A DNA stretch of 64,000 nt from Cydia pomonella. Its lineage: Eukaryota > Arthropoda > Insecta > Lepidoptera > Tortricidae. Under the pieces are notes generated by a model, which was given only the letters and a program-made list of their open reading frames with translations, ran no database searches and was not told where the DNA came from. The stretch spans positions 9,362,001 to 9,426,000 of the forward strand of contig NC_084711.1 of the NCBI RefSeq assembly GCF_033807575.1. Reading direction: 5' to 3'. Below, piece after piece: positions 32,801-42,931 of this stretch. The position numbers were made by a program, and so were the translations under genes. How positions within the stretch are numbered: position 1 is the stretch's first letter; each line of letters starts with the position of its first letter.

Positions 32801-32860
32801 ATTTTTATTTTTTATCGAAATTTGTATGCTCGGATTAGGCATTAAAAAGTATTTTGGCCC
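29848..32860 (+). mobile_element. 3.0-kb DNA transposon, copy 2
   Basis: 3013 bp, with the same ends as 17035-20045. TTTT flanks it on both sides (29844-29847, 32861-32864), a different target duplication from copy 1. The 2-bp length difference is fully explained by one extra A at 30850-30860 (11 A instead of 10) and one extra A at 31487-31490 (GGGAAAAC instead of GGGAAAC). I noticed no substitutions when reading the two side by side, though this was by eye. Different target sites rule out a simple segmental duplication: both arrived by transposition. Confidence 0.85.
30770..32252 (+). pseudogene. Broken transposase-like gene of the 3.0-kb transposon, copy 2
   Basis: It matches copy 1, including the internal TAG (31159-31161) and the frame change before the cysteine cluster. 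It differs by 11 A at 30850-30860, which shifts the early frame differently, and by an extra A near 31490, which adds a further frame break. The C-terminal open part 31644-32252 (202 codons) is the same as in copy 1. The likely 5'-UTR intron maps to 30475-30750. It cannot encode an intact transposase. Confidence 0.6.
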
Positions 32861-32864
32861 TTTT

Positions 32865-33403
32865 ACCTACCGCTCAAAAAAAAGGTTTTCGTTTATGTTT
32901 CTCCGAAGTAATAGTACATTTCCATGCTAGTGAGGAAAGTACCTTTATGTCATTACTTCACGAGTACATGAAATAAAGAATGACATTTCCGAACGTGTAT
33001 CGAACGACGTTTTTAATACAGTTGCGAAAAAATAAGAAAAACAACAAGTACTTGTTTATGCATGTTCTATAAGACAGAAACAATTGTAAATATAAAATAT
33101 TATACTATTATAACCTAAGTATCGTTATTTACGATTATCTGTGTATCGTATATTTAAATTGTATGAAAACAATATCGAATGTTGCCTTTGGAAACTTAAA
33201 ACATTCTTGCAGTAAGAAAAAACGCCTCTGCTTTGACAGGCGTTTCGGCAGCTATTCCGTTCCACTCAGATAACTTATTAAGAAAGGTTTTTCAAATTTC
33301 AATATTAAAAATAAACGTGTTATAATGATGAAGAGGTAAGTAATAAAATATGAAATATGCTTATATTTATTATTCTTACATTAACAGTAAGTTTTTAAGT
33401 TGA
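32865..33403. other. Non-coding spacer
   Basis: AT-rich. It contains a foldback-like stretch at about 32905-32965 (AGTAATAGTACATTTCCATG ... CATTACTTCACGAG). No gene is supported. Confidence 0.4.
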
Positions 33404-34672
33404 TTACGCCTTTTAAATATAAATAAAAAACAATACGGTTTTCAAAGAAACAAAAGTACCACTCAATTACTAAGCCAATTCAGTAATGAGATAAACGGAC
33501 ATTTAAATATGAAACGGCATGTAATAGTTATTTTCATCGACTTCAGTAAAGCTTTCGATTTATTAATGCATAATACGCTATATATGAAACTCGAACAGAA
33601 TGGCATACAGGGCCCCCTACTAGAATGGTTTAAAAGCTACCACAGCAACCGGTATACCGCAGTAAGACTAGGAAATTCATATAGTGACATGTTAAAAACA
33701 TCGAAGGGAACGGCACAGGGGTCAATAATTGGCCCCACCGAATACCTTTTGTATGTCAATGACATGTGCAATACAGTTGGAGAGGACTATGTTTATCAAT
33801 TTGCAGACGACACTTGCATAGTAGTCTCGGATAGGGACCTAAAGACTGCCGAACGTAAAATACAGGATATATTTGACACCTTGTGTAAATGGTCGCATGA
33901 CGTAGGGCTAGTCCTAAATGCAAATAAAACGAAGGCTATGCACATATGTTCTTCTCAAAATAAATCAATACACAACCCCGCTATAAAAGCACACGTACAT
34001 AGCTGTCTCCACTTGCAATGCGATGATTGTGACTGCCCTTCTATCGATTTTGTAGAGGAACATATGTACATTGGTCTTTTAATTGACTGTAGATTTAATT
34101 GGCAACCGCATATTGAACACGTAAGTAATAAACTCAGATCAGTATTGGGACGTCTAACTATTCTGAAACATAAATTACCGTACAACACATTGAGAATGTT
34201 ATACCTAGCTCTGGCTGAATCGGTAATACGGTACGGTATCAGCAGCTACGGACGATCGTATAAAACTAATCTTTCTAATATCTACAACCTACAGAGAACT
34301 ATTCTAAAAACAATAGTTCCGAAAAATATAAAAGTAGCATGTAACAATAACTACTCAAACCTCTTTGAACACTGTAAGGTTCTTCCCGTACAAAATATAG
34401 TTAAATTGTCCATTCTTAAAGAAGAACACCTACACATAGATAAATTAAATGAATATCACAGAAACAATAGACTAAGAAGTATCCCTAATGCACCTAGATT
34501 CATACTACCATCATATAATAATGTCTACGGAATGAGAACTAATAATTTCATACTTACGAAAATAATAAATAGCCTTCCGAAACACATACAAGATTTATAC
34601 CTATCTAACTCTAAATCAATTAAAAAAGTTAAACATTATTTCATATCAAATAATTACGACTATATTTTGTAA
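33404..34672 (+). pseudogene. LINE reverse transcriptase, C-terminal two thirds
   Basis: The first ATG is at 33509, but the frame is open from 33404 and the upstream codons read QYGFQRNKSTTQLL, the conserved segment before the catalytic core, so similarity starts before the ATG. Counting from 33509: FIDFSKAFD (residues 9-17, D11 catalytic), GTAQGSIIGP (67-76), FADD (98-101). A long C-terminal part follows with LRMLYLALAESVIRYGISSY. The endonuclease and N-terminal ORF are absent. The motifs fit the jockey/CR1 side of the LINE tree (FADD rather than YADD). The frame is open to a TAA at 34670, but without an endonuclease it cannot be autonomous. Confidence 0.8.
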
Positions 34673-34826
34673 ACATATATTTGCTTTGTTATATAAATTA
34701 GTTTAATAAGTCCGAACCCTTGCTGTAATTAAGCCATTCATGACTTTAGCAGTAAGTAAACATGGAACTCTGCGAATCTTCTTTAAAACTAATTGGAACT
34801 TTAATTAATAAAAAAAAAAAAAAAAA
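33404..34826 (+). mobile_element. 5'-truncated LINE with poly(A) tail
   Basis: A partial reverse-transcriptase frame is followed by about 135 bases of 3' UTR and 17 A at 34810-34826. Loss of everything upstream of the polymerase fingers plus a poly(A) end is the usual result of incomplete target-primed reverse transcription. I did not find a convincing target duplication, so the left boundary is approximate. Confidence 0.7.
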
Positions 34827-34939
34827 GGAAACTAACATTAACACTCATCAATAAGTAGTCATGAATTGGAACAAGTGGAAAAGTAAAAAGCACTAGTTCG
34901 CGAAATCGAACTTTCCGCACGCTTAACAGCTACGTAAAG

Positions 34940-35200
34940 TAGCACTTTTTGAGCAACTGTATTAAAATAGTACATTACGATACAAGTGCGAAAAATAAGA
35001 AATTCGAAACGAGTGGCGATAAATTAAAACACGACCTAAGGGAGTTTTTAAATCGACACGAGTTGCGAATTACCTATTCGCACATGTATCGTACAACGTT
35101 TTACAGTACATATGGCCCTTTAAATGTTCGACATAGTAACGTAATATCCTATAATTTTCGCACTAGTGTGGTAAAGTAGCGCCATATGTACTGTAAAGTA
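34940..35200 (+). repeat. TACATTACGATACAAGTGCG repeat, copy 1
   Basis: It shares long runs with 49215-49450, for example TACATTACGATACAAGTGCG, GAGTGGCGATAAATTAAAAC and ATGTATCGTACAACGTTTTA. Much of it is internally inverted. The open frame 34949-35179 has a recognisable relative in the other copy only because the DNA is repeated. It is not a gene. Confidence 0.75.
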
Positions 35201-35840
35201 GTTACATTTAACGCCTTACGCTTTTATACACTCTGTGGAGCTTATTAAAAAAGACTTTTTTCCGTAACACTATGGCAACCTTTGTTTCTGTTTGCTTTCA
35301 CTCGGTGGCGCGGCACGGGGTAGCCGTATGTGCTGAAAGCGGCGAGATGAGATGGAAAGATCGGGGGCGCCACCCTCGGCACAGATTATACAATCCGCTG
35401 AATTACCGGTTATTCGCCGCACAAGCAAAGTTTTTAATGACGAAAAGATGACGATATTTTTTTATAATCTTACCTCGGTTTGACAAAGACAATTTGGTTT
35501 TACGTTTAAAAAGTTCGAGAACAAGTCAATCGTACTATAAGTCAATGTCGATAAAAATATCACTTAATACAGTACCGTTATATAATCTTATTACATATAA
35601 TAATCGTGCCAAGCGGTATCGCCTTAGACAAAAGTGTATAGTATACTCACTCAACTTACTGACCCCACTAGTCGTCGGACGCAAATAGTATAAGGACAAA
35701 TTAAGCATGAAGAAAGAGTGAAGTGAAGTGAACTAACACTCGAACTAGCCCGCTATTCGCCTTTCCACAGCGATAAATATGTATAGTTAATCGTTGTTTT
35801 TTAGCTTTTCCGTGGTTTGAATTTAAATGTGACCATCACA
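35201..35840. other. Non-coding stretch with a GC-rich patch
   Basis: Bases 35300-35400 (GGTGGCGCGGCACGGGGTAG, CGGGGGCGCCACCCTCGGCA) are much richer in GC than the surroundings. No exon or repeat could be shown. It might be an untranslated exon or promoter patch, but this is only a guess. Confidence 0.35.
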
Positions 35841-35842
35841 TA

Positions 35843-38301
35843 CAACGTGTCCCAAAACTCAACGATAAGCCGGCACCAGAGGATGGAGCTGCTTATGATT
35901 AGTCGAGAAAAAATAAGGAAAAAAATATATCTCAATTATTTTAGAAATTACAGAAAAAAAATGAAATTCATTGAAAATCGACATCCCTAATGGTATTTTT
36001 AACGACCATGTCTACAAATATTACTGTTTTTTATTTTGTTTTTGGAAACTTCAGTAGCCCTGCTATCTAACACAGTTCTTAAAAATACCAAAATACATGT
36101 AGTTTTTACACAAAAAATAATCAAAATTCATTTTGTCCCTACAATTTTGAAAGATTGTTTCTTACAGTCCACTTTCAATCATCATGATGTAAAAAAATAG
36201 TATCGACACCACTATGGCAATTATTTTCAAAAGTTGACGCAACTAACCAAGATTCCAAAATGGTATAATACTTTGGGAAACCTAGTCACAACAAAAAACA
36301 ACGAATTTTTAAACAAGAACCGACATTTTTAAATGTTGATATTAATCACTTTTGAAAAGGGTTGTTGTTGCAAGTTTTAAAATTTCAATGGAAAATGTGG
36401 GTAGTTAATACAATTTTCAAGTCAGTACACTCTGATCCTTTGTTCGCTGTGCACCGTTCCGTATTAATTGATGTGGCTCTCATACTAACAACTTTTGGCT
36501 TTGCCTTTTGGACTGGTGATCTGCAAACTGTACTGACCTGGCATTATTTTGGACTGTGATTGTGTTTTGTGTATTGAACTTTTTCCTTATTCTGGATTGT
36601 TTAGCGTTTATCATGCCGCTACCGTACACACCGTTGGAAACGCTAATATGCATCTCATTTATGGAGAATGCCGATGCAATGCTAACGCTGCTAGCAGATT
36701 GTATCGAGAAAGGTACCCAAATGTTCAAAGACATCCGGATTATCGAGTGTTTATTAATGTACATCAAGCCTTTGCGGAAGGTCGTTTACCATTTGACAGG
36801 AGACACACTGGAAGACCTAGATTGGAACGCGATGAAGAAGTTCTCAATGAAATAGAAAACGATTCAACTACCTCGGTACGTGCCATAGAACTAGCTACGG
36901 GAATACCAAAAAGTTCTGCACATCGAATTCTAAAACGTCACAGACTTCACCCATATCACTACAGGCGTGTGCAGACGTTACTACCGCGGGACTATCCACA
37001 TCGGGTCGCATTTTGCCGTGCGATGCTGCAAAAGCACAGGGAAGATCCCCAATTCTTAGACAAAGTTCTACGGTCGGATGAATCAACCTGCAAGAAAGAT
37101 GGCTATTCAAATCTACACAACTTACATAGTTGGAGCAATGAAAATCCGCACTTGATGAGAGAAGACAAATCTCAGTATCAATTCAAGGTTAACTTATGGA
37201 CGGGCATCTTAAATGGAAATGTAATTGGACCCTTTGAGTTACAAGGAAACCTTAATGGTGATGGCTATTTGACCTTTTTACAAAACGACTTGCCTGAATT
37301 ATTAGAAGACGTGCCTTTACGTGATTTACAAAACATGTGGTTTCAAAATGATGGTTGCCAAGCTCACTATGCCCGTGCAGTGCGAGAATACTTAAACCAA
37401 GAGTATCCAGGGCGTTGGATCGGGCGACTTGGTCCTATCTTGTGGCCACCCCGTTCGCCCGACCTGAACCCCCTGGACTTCTTCTACTGGGGCTGTCTTA
37501 AAGACAAAATCTACTCAAAACCCATAGCAACATTGGACGAGCTTCGCCAAAAAATCACACAAGCTGCGGATCATATCAATGGTAGAAGATATGCACGACG
37601 GATAAAACGATCATTTCTAAGGCGATGTCATGTCTGTATTAATGCCGGTGGCAGGCAATTTGAACATTTACTGTAGTATTAATAATGTAGTAAATGAATT
37701 TAAAAAAAAGGAAAAAAAATTGTACCATTTCTTTGCATTTATTCAACATTTTTCAACAACAAAAATCCTTTTTTGGGTACAGTAAAAGTGATTACCGCCA
37801 ACATTAAATAATGTCGATTCTTGTTTAAAAATTCGTTGTTTTTTTTGTGACTAGGTTTCCTAAAGTATTATACCATTTTGGAATCTTGGTTAGTTGCGTC
37901 AACTTTTGAAAATAATTGCCATAGTGGTGTCGATACTATTTTTTTACACCATGATGATTGAAAGTGGACTGTAAGAAAAAATCTTTCAAAATTGTAGGGA
38001 CAAAATGAATTTTGATTATTTTTTGTGTAAAAACTACATGTATTATGGTATTTTTAAGAACTGTGTTAGATAGCAGGGCTACTTAAGTTTCCAAAAACAA
38101 AAACAAAAAACAGTAATATTTGAATATTTGTGACATGGTCGTTAAAAATACCATTAGGGATGTCGATTTTCGATGAATTTCATTTTTTTTCTGTAATTTC
38201 TAAAATAATTGAGATATATTTTTTTCCTTATTTTTTCTCGACTAATCATAAGCAGCTCCATCCTCTGGTGCCGGCTTATCGTTGAGTTTTGGGACACGTT
38301 G
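35843..38301 (+). mobile_element. Mariner-superfamily transposon with about 500-bp inverted repeats
   Basis: The element is 2459 bp, flanked by TA on both sides. It starts CAACGTGTCCCAAAACTCAA and ends with the inverse. Inverted similarity continues inward for about 500 bp (35843 to about 36342, and about 37805 to 38301), with small differences such as extra As and a short deletion. Very long inverted repeats are unusual for mariner relatives, which mostly have about 30 bp. It contains one transposase gene. Confidence 0.85.
36549..37676 (+). CDS. Tc1/mariner-type transposase, frame-broken at the N-terminus
   Basis: A 375-codon frame. After about residue 36 it has the expected helix-turn-helix region (DEEVLNEIENDSTTSVRAIE, then GIPKSSAHRILKRH at 118-131) and the catalytic core D177 (RSDES), D268 (QNDG) and D305 (RSPDLNPLD), with 36 residues between the last two. 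The HTH DNA-binding part plus a DDD core place it in the IS630-Tc1-mariner group. The expected start MPLPYTPLETL is in another frame (ATG at 36613), and the match moves into the present frame at about 36645, so a 1-base indel separates the original start from the body. Translation from the upstream ATG at 36549 would give an atypical N-terminus. Activity is doubtful. Confidence 0.85.
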   Translation: MDCDCVLCIELFPYSGLFSVYHAATVHTVGNANMHLIYGECRCNANAASRLYRERYPNVQRHPDYRVFINVHQAFAEGRLPFDRRHTGRPRLERDEEVLNEIENDSTTSVRAIELATGIPKSSAHRILKRHRLHPYHYRRVQTLLPRDYPHRVAFCRAMLQKHREDPQFLDKVLRSDESTCKKDGYSNLHNLHSWSNENPHLMREDKSQYQFKVNLWTGILNGNVIGPFELQGNLNGDGYLTFLQNDLPELLEDVPLRDLQNMWFQNDGCQAHYARAVREYLNQEYPGRWIGRLGPILWPPRSPDLNPLDFFYWGCLKDKIYSKPIATLDELRQKITQAADHINGRRYARRIKRSFLRRCHVCINAGGRQFEHLL

Positions 38302-38344
38302 TATATGACGATCTAGAAATATGTTATCGAATACGTACATTTTT

Positions 38345-38762
38345 CCTACATACATATATATATACATACATATAATCACGCCTATTTCCCGAAGGGGTAG
38401 GCAGAGACCACGGATTTCCACTTGCTACGATCCTGACATACCTCTTTCGCTTCCTTCACTTTCATGACATTCCTCATACACGCTCGTCGGTTTAGAGTGC
38501 TCTTGACCTGGCCTTTCTTCAGAATTTCCCCGGTTTGATAAGAGAAAGTCGGCCGAGGTCTACCCCTTCCAGCTCCCTCTTCTACTTCTCCCTTATTCAC
38601 TCTCTTTGTTAACCTTCTTTCACTCATTCTTTCCACGTGTCCAAACCATCTCAACATACCTTTCTCAATTTTTGTCACCACATCTTCGTTCAGTCCACAC
38701 TTTTCCCTTATCACACTGTTCCTAGCAAGATAAAAAGGCTCAAACAAATTAAGAAGGCACAC
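38345..38762 (-). pseudogene. C-terminal fragment of a LINE reverse transcriptase with TACATA tail
   Basis: The coding remnant is 38382-38762. Residues include RNSVIREKCGLNEDVVTKIE, LRWFGHVERMSERRLTKRV, GRGRPRPTF, KKGQVKSTLNRRACMRN and CQDRSKWKSVVSAYPFGK. This series is the standard C-terminus of an insect endonuclease/reverse-transcriptase LINE that ends in a short-repeat tail; here CATACATATATATATACA lies just beyond the stop (38345-38372). The polymerase core is lost. The mobile copy is heavily 5'-truncated. Confidence 0.75.
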
Positions 38763-38958
38763 CTTTTCCCTTACACAACCACAACTTTTTCCCTTGCCTC
38801 AAATAACAAACAACCTTAAAGCCGTAAATGTACACTAGTGTAACGTACGTAAAGTTAGTGCATATTTCTGGGGGAAATGCTAACCAATGCCAAATAACTT
38901 ATTAATTCTGACTGAGAGTGCCATATCTGCCCTACACGAGGGTAGTGGGTATGTATTA

Positions 38959-39418
38959 GGGTGTCCCTTTTTTGCGATTTTTAAAATTAAGAACGCATAC
39001 CCAATAAATATAATAAAGCCCTGAAAAAAAATCAGGACATTCCTGTAACAAGAACCCGTGTCGATTTGTATATGAAATTCCCATACAAATTACTATTATG
39101 GATACATTTGGTCACTAGACTTAAATTTAAATTTGGTCAGACAGTAATTTAATAATTTTTAATTATTTTTAGTGTTCGCATCGACATTTTTTTTTTGTTA
39201 AATAATGTATGCCATTATTATCTAAGGTTAATACGAAAAAAAAACAAAAAAAAAATTGATCATTTTCTTACTTTGTATGGGAGAATCGCATGAAAGTCGC
39301 CACGGGTTACAGTTACAGGAATGACCTAAAATTTATTTTTAGAGTGTTTCGGGATAAACCAACCGATTTAATGGGTTTTGCGTTATTCATTTCTGAAATC
39401 GTAAAATAAGGGACACCC
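38959..39418. mobile_element. MITE with GGGTGTCCCTTTTTTGCGAT ends
   Basis: A 460-bp element bounded by TA. The left end is GGGTGTCCCTTTTTTGCGAT and the right end ATCGTAAAATAAGGGACACC then C. It has no coding capacity. The TA flanks and size fit a mariner-type MITE. Confidence 0.8.
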
Positions 39419-40216
39419 TAGTATGTAACCTGCGCACCGTTCTTTCATCAATCTCGGGGTTTTTGCTAACGCTATCAAGTTTGCGGCCGCCTGAAACTGA
39501 TTCAGACTCATACGTTAAGGTACTTATTTTTTACGCGGTTCCGATAAACTGCGTCACATCATATTTAAGGGGGTTTTACGCCATAATTTATCATCTTTTT
39601 CATTATGTTGAGACAAGAAATACGATAACTTTGGAATGATGACTTACGTTCGTTAATAGCCGTTATAAATCGACGGACGGACAATAGTGATATCGTGAAT
39701 GTCATTCGGGCAAAAGATTTTGGTGTATGGCGGTAAAAATATCAAACTCTACAATAAAAATAATGCTTACTCATACGTAAGCGTACATAGGAGCCTGCTT
39801 TACTTTCATTATTAGGTAGATACTAGTATATAGGTACACTTTAGCTTAAAGTTAAAGCTGCGGGGAACTCTAATACCTATTTCAATGCAAAAATATTTTT
39901 TCGAAATGTTAGTCGATCCGTGTTGTGGATGACATCTTTGTACCTACGTATACCATTAATTACTTACTACTTATATTTATGTCTTGACTGAAGCCTTTAA
40001 TAGATGTGTTTTTAAACAGTTTTGCGCTATGTGGATCTCAATTCTATGTTTTAAGTTTAAAAATTACATATAAATAATTCGGTTATCATATTCTCGCACA
40101 CTGAGCAACTAACATAAGCACGGTGAAATTAAAAATATCATAAAATTGTAAGCTTGGTAAATGGTAATACCCAAAATTTCAAAAGTAAAGATATAATTCC
40201 GACCGAATATTCTCGT
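39419..40216. other. Non-coding spacer
   Basis: No supported features. Confidence 0.45.
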
Positions 40217-40360
40217 TTGGTGTACCTCGCTGGCATGCTACACCGCGATTGGTTGATGAGTTCGCATCACGCGCGCGATTGGTCGCAAGTCGCAACTAGT
40301 TGCGTTGGACTGCACGCTTGGCTCGGATTCGAGCACAGCGGTGTCGCGAAGTAATATATA
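40217..40360. repeat. GCGATTGGTTGATGAGTTCG repeat
   Basis: It contains GCGATTGGTTGATGAGTTCG, CATCACGCGCGCGATTGGTC and CGCAACTAGTTGCG. Matching text in the opposite orientation lies at 15877-15985. GC-rich and partly palindromic, it is probably a small foldback element. Confidence 0.6.
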
Positions 40361-41111
40361 ATAAGTCAATGTTAATATGTACCTGTAAGTTAGTAACTCT
40401 TTTCGAGATATAAATTATTGTTTTACTACCTTTTTTGAGATTTGCCATTTTATTAATCCATCATCTTTCACCTCAAAGGTTTTTCGAGAGCTGAATAGGT
40501 ACTTTGTATGCCTAATTTCTCTCATTTTCACTGTTAGTGATTATTTAATATTTGAAACAGTTTTTCTTGTGATTGTGGCCTTGATAAAATATTGGTTTTT
40601 AACTTTTTAACATAAACAATCTTCATTTTATCATCATATTAAACATCAGTCGGGATGGGAAAGCTGCTTCAACTCTCAACATCATACGAGCTTTCGCAGA
40701 ATAGGTACTCGTATCTCGTGTATGTGGGTATACATTGTGTCGTACCGTGTAAAAAGGACTTAAGCGCGGTTGGCGCTTATACCATTATAAACGACGCTTC
40801 AAAGCTAAAATAACAATCCACAACATAAGCGCCGATTGTACTAAGTTCCTTTTTAATACTGAATGCGATATGATCATTGGTTGTGCGTCTGAGCCAACCG
40901 AGGGCAATCAAAACTTCGGCTTCCACTTTTAATACTTGTGCCGTGCTTGTGCCTCTTGCTTTATTCGAGAGATAGGTATGTTTGCGTTTGTGACGACACG
41001 TTCTAACTGCTATATAGATAACAACGACGTTGGCCAAAATGTACGCAGAGGTTTCGTATATTCGTATACTTACGGAACTTAAAAACAAATTAAGTATATG
41101 GTTTTCTATAC
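40361..41111. other. Non-coding spacer
   Basis: No gene is supported. The minus-strand 103-codon frame at 40777-41088 lacks recognisable motifs. Confidence 0.4.
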
Positions 41112-41250
41112 CTGCGACGACCTGTCTGGCCTAGTGGGTAGTGACCCCGCCTATGAAGTCGATGGTCCCGGGTTCAAATCCCGGCAAGGCCATTTATTTG
41201 TGTGATGGGCACGGATATTTTTTCCTGAGTCATGCGTGTTTTCTATGTAT
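41112..41250 (+). mobile_element. Truncated tRNA-derived SINE
   Basis: The head reads CTGGCCTAGTGGGTAGTGAC with a B-box GGGTTCAAATCCCGG about 40 bases later, and the body shares TTTTCTATGTAT with 11373-11660. The tail is cut off where the neighbouring repeat begins. Confidence 0.7.
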
Positions 41251-41497
41251 AAGAGGGAAGAATAGCTTTGCAATCCTAGCGAAAAAACGATACTTGTTCT
41301 ATGAAATTCCATTATGGAAGAAAACATTTTCCACTAACTAAATCTCAATAAATCACTTTAACTGCAGTTTGATGTCGATCGCTTCAGCATAATATATCCT
41401 AGGTTTATAGGTGTCGCTTTAAAAAAAAAGTGTATTGCAAATTTTGAAAAAAAGGAATACCTATAAACAGTATAAACCTAGTTTTTCATTGTGTCAA
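41251..41497 (+). repeat. AAGAGGGAAGAATAGCTTTG repeat, copy 2
   Basis: Same family as 12258-12500. The foldback CTAGGTTTATAG ... TATAAACCTAG is kept. It adjoins the truncated SINE directly, so one of the two inserted into or beside the other. Confidence 0.7.
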
Positions 41498-41795
41498 TAA
41501 CATAAAAAAAAATCATGAAGAATGGAAAATCTTTCAAATGTCCGTCCTGTTTAAATATCGACCTATCTATGTTGCCTACAGGCACTGCAATCGCCTAAAG
41601 GTACTGATACACATGCTCTATAATAGCATGCTTAAAAGTGTGCTTATGAGCATGCTTGGTTTGAGCGTACTTATGCACTGTTCACATTTGCTACAAATAA
41701 GCATGCTAATTTTGAGCATACTCACGAATAAGCATGCTCAAAGCAAATACTCCGAATACACATGCCATTTAGTAGCGTGCTCTCTGCCACGAACG

Positions 41796-42254
41796 ATGGA
41801 CGACGTAGCTTTCCGCCTAGAGCTCAATAAAATAATTCTTTTGGTGGCGATACAATGCATCACCAACGTTTTGAGAAATAGAAAGAAGAAAAAAAGCAGA
41901 AAGATTTGGGTTCGTGATTGGTTGACCAGGAGACAAGACCTTGGAGCTAGTGTACGTTTGATAAGAGAAATGCGAGAAGAAGATATTGCGGGTTATAAAA
42001 ATCATTTGCGTATGCTTCCACATCAATTTGACTTTTTACTAAGCAAGGTTGAAAGTGCTATACAGAAACAAGACACTCACATGCGAAATGCTATTCCGGC
42101 TAAATTGAAATTAGAAGTGACATTAAGATATTTAGCAACTGGAGATTCTATACATACATTGGAAGCACTATACAGAGTTGGAAGATCTATTATATCGCAA
42201 TTTTTGGAGTGTCCCCTAATTAAAGTCTGTGACCGTACGGTTACAAATATGTAA
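41796..42254 (+). pseudogene. Harbinger transposase, N-terminal part
   Basis: The open frame is longer upstream, but 41599 is the transposon end, so the ATG at 41796 is the plausible start (MDDVAFRLELNKIILLV). Residues IWVRDWLTRRQDLGASVRLI, then FLLSKVESAI and LKLEVTLRYLATGDSIHTLE, match the N-terminal region of HARBI1-like nucleases: the W(V)R.W..RR motif, then the helical part before the catalytic core. It stops after 152 codons, against about 350-400 in the family, and the DDE residues are missing. Everything after about 42215 has been lost or replaced by inserted repeats. Non-functional. Confidence 0.75.
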
Positions 42255-42318
42255 TAGAAAGTTCAATCAAAAAATATCAATTTTATTTTTAATAGGTAGG
42301 TAAGTTTGAAGTTAATAA

Positions 42319-42718
42319 TCTATATGTATCCATGCTTGTAAATGCGAAAGTGTGTCTGTCTGTCTGTTACCTCTTCACGCTTAAACCGCTAAACCAATTG
42401 AAATGAGATAGTTTAAATCCCAGGGAAGGACATAGAATATTTTTTATTCCGAAATTTTGAAGAGTTCCCGAGGGACGCGCGATAAATGACTTCCACGCGG
42501 GCGGAGCCGCGGGCAGAAAGATAGTAAGTATATAAACTCTTCCGTTACTGACTCACTGACAGACAACGTTCAGCCGAAACTACTGGTCGTAGAAAGCTCA
42601 AACTTGGCATCTAGGTTCCTTAGGGAGTATAGGGTAGCACTAAGAGAGGACTTCCCGAAATTCCTACGGGAACGGGAAAAACGGGATTTCGCAAATGAAG
42701 TTGCGGGCACACACTAGT
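42319..42718 (+). mobile_element. Helitron-like fragments
   Basis: Two pieces. 42319-42535 starts TCTATATGTATCCATGCTTG, has TGTCTGTCTGTCTGTTACC and ends with hairpin CCACGCGGGCGGAGCCGCGG then ATAGT. 42536-42718 carries GACTCACTGACAGACAACGT, CAGCCGAAACTACTGG and ends GCGGGCACACACTAGT. Both have the general form of the 3380-5220 element: a tail ending in (C/A)TAGT after a GC-rich hairpin. Confidence 0.55.
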
Positions 42719-42931
42719 AGATTATAAAGTTAGTAAAATTATGTAGGCCTATGAACTTACCAATTTGGTTCCGACAGTTTGCCGATATTCGCCAGCCGTA
42801 TCTCCCATAAAAAAATAAAAAAATAAAAATTATTTATTTTCAGATTCCTCCGATCCATAGATTGTTAGTTACAAGACACTTATAAAACTACATTAGTAAA
42901 CTATCTTATATTACAGGTTTCATACAAATAT

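Noticed and set aside
17035..32860. Segmental duplication as the source of the twin 3.0-kb copies
   Set aside because: Homology stops exactly at the inverted ends, and the flanking 4-bp duplications differ (ATAT against TTTT).
33185..34840. GGAAACT as target duplication of the LINE at 33404-34826
   Set aside because: GGAAACT occurs after the poly(A) and again near 33189, but only 7 bases match and the intervening DNA before 33404 shows no LINE similarity. It could be chance.
40777..41088. 103-codon minus-strand frame
   Set aside because: It has no motif, lies between repeats and has an unremarkable composition. Not enough to call a gene.
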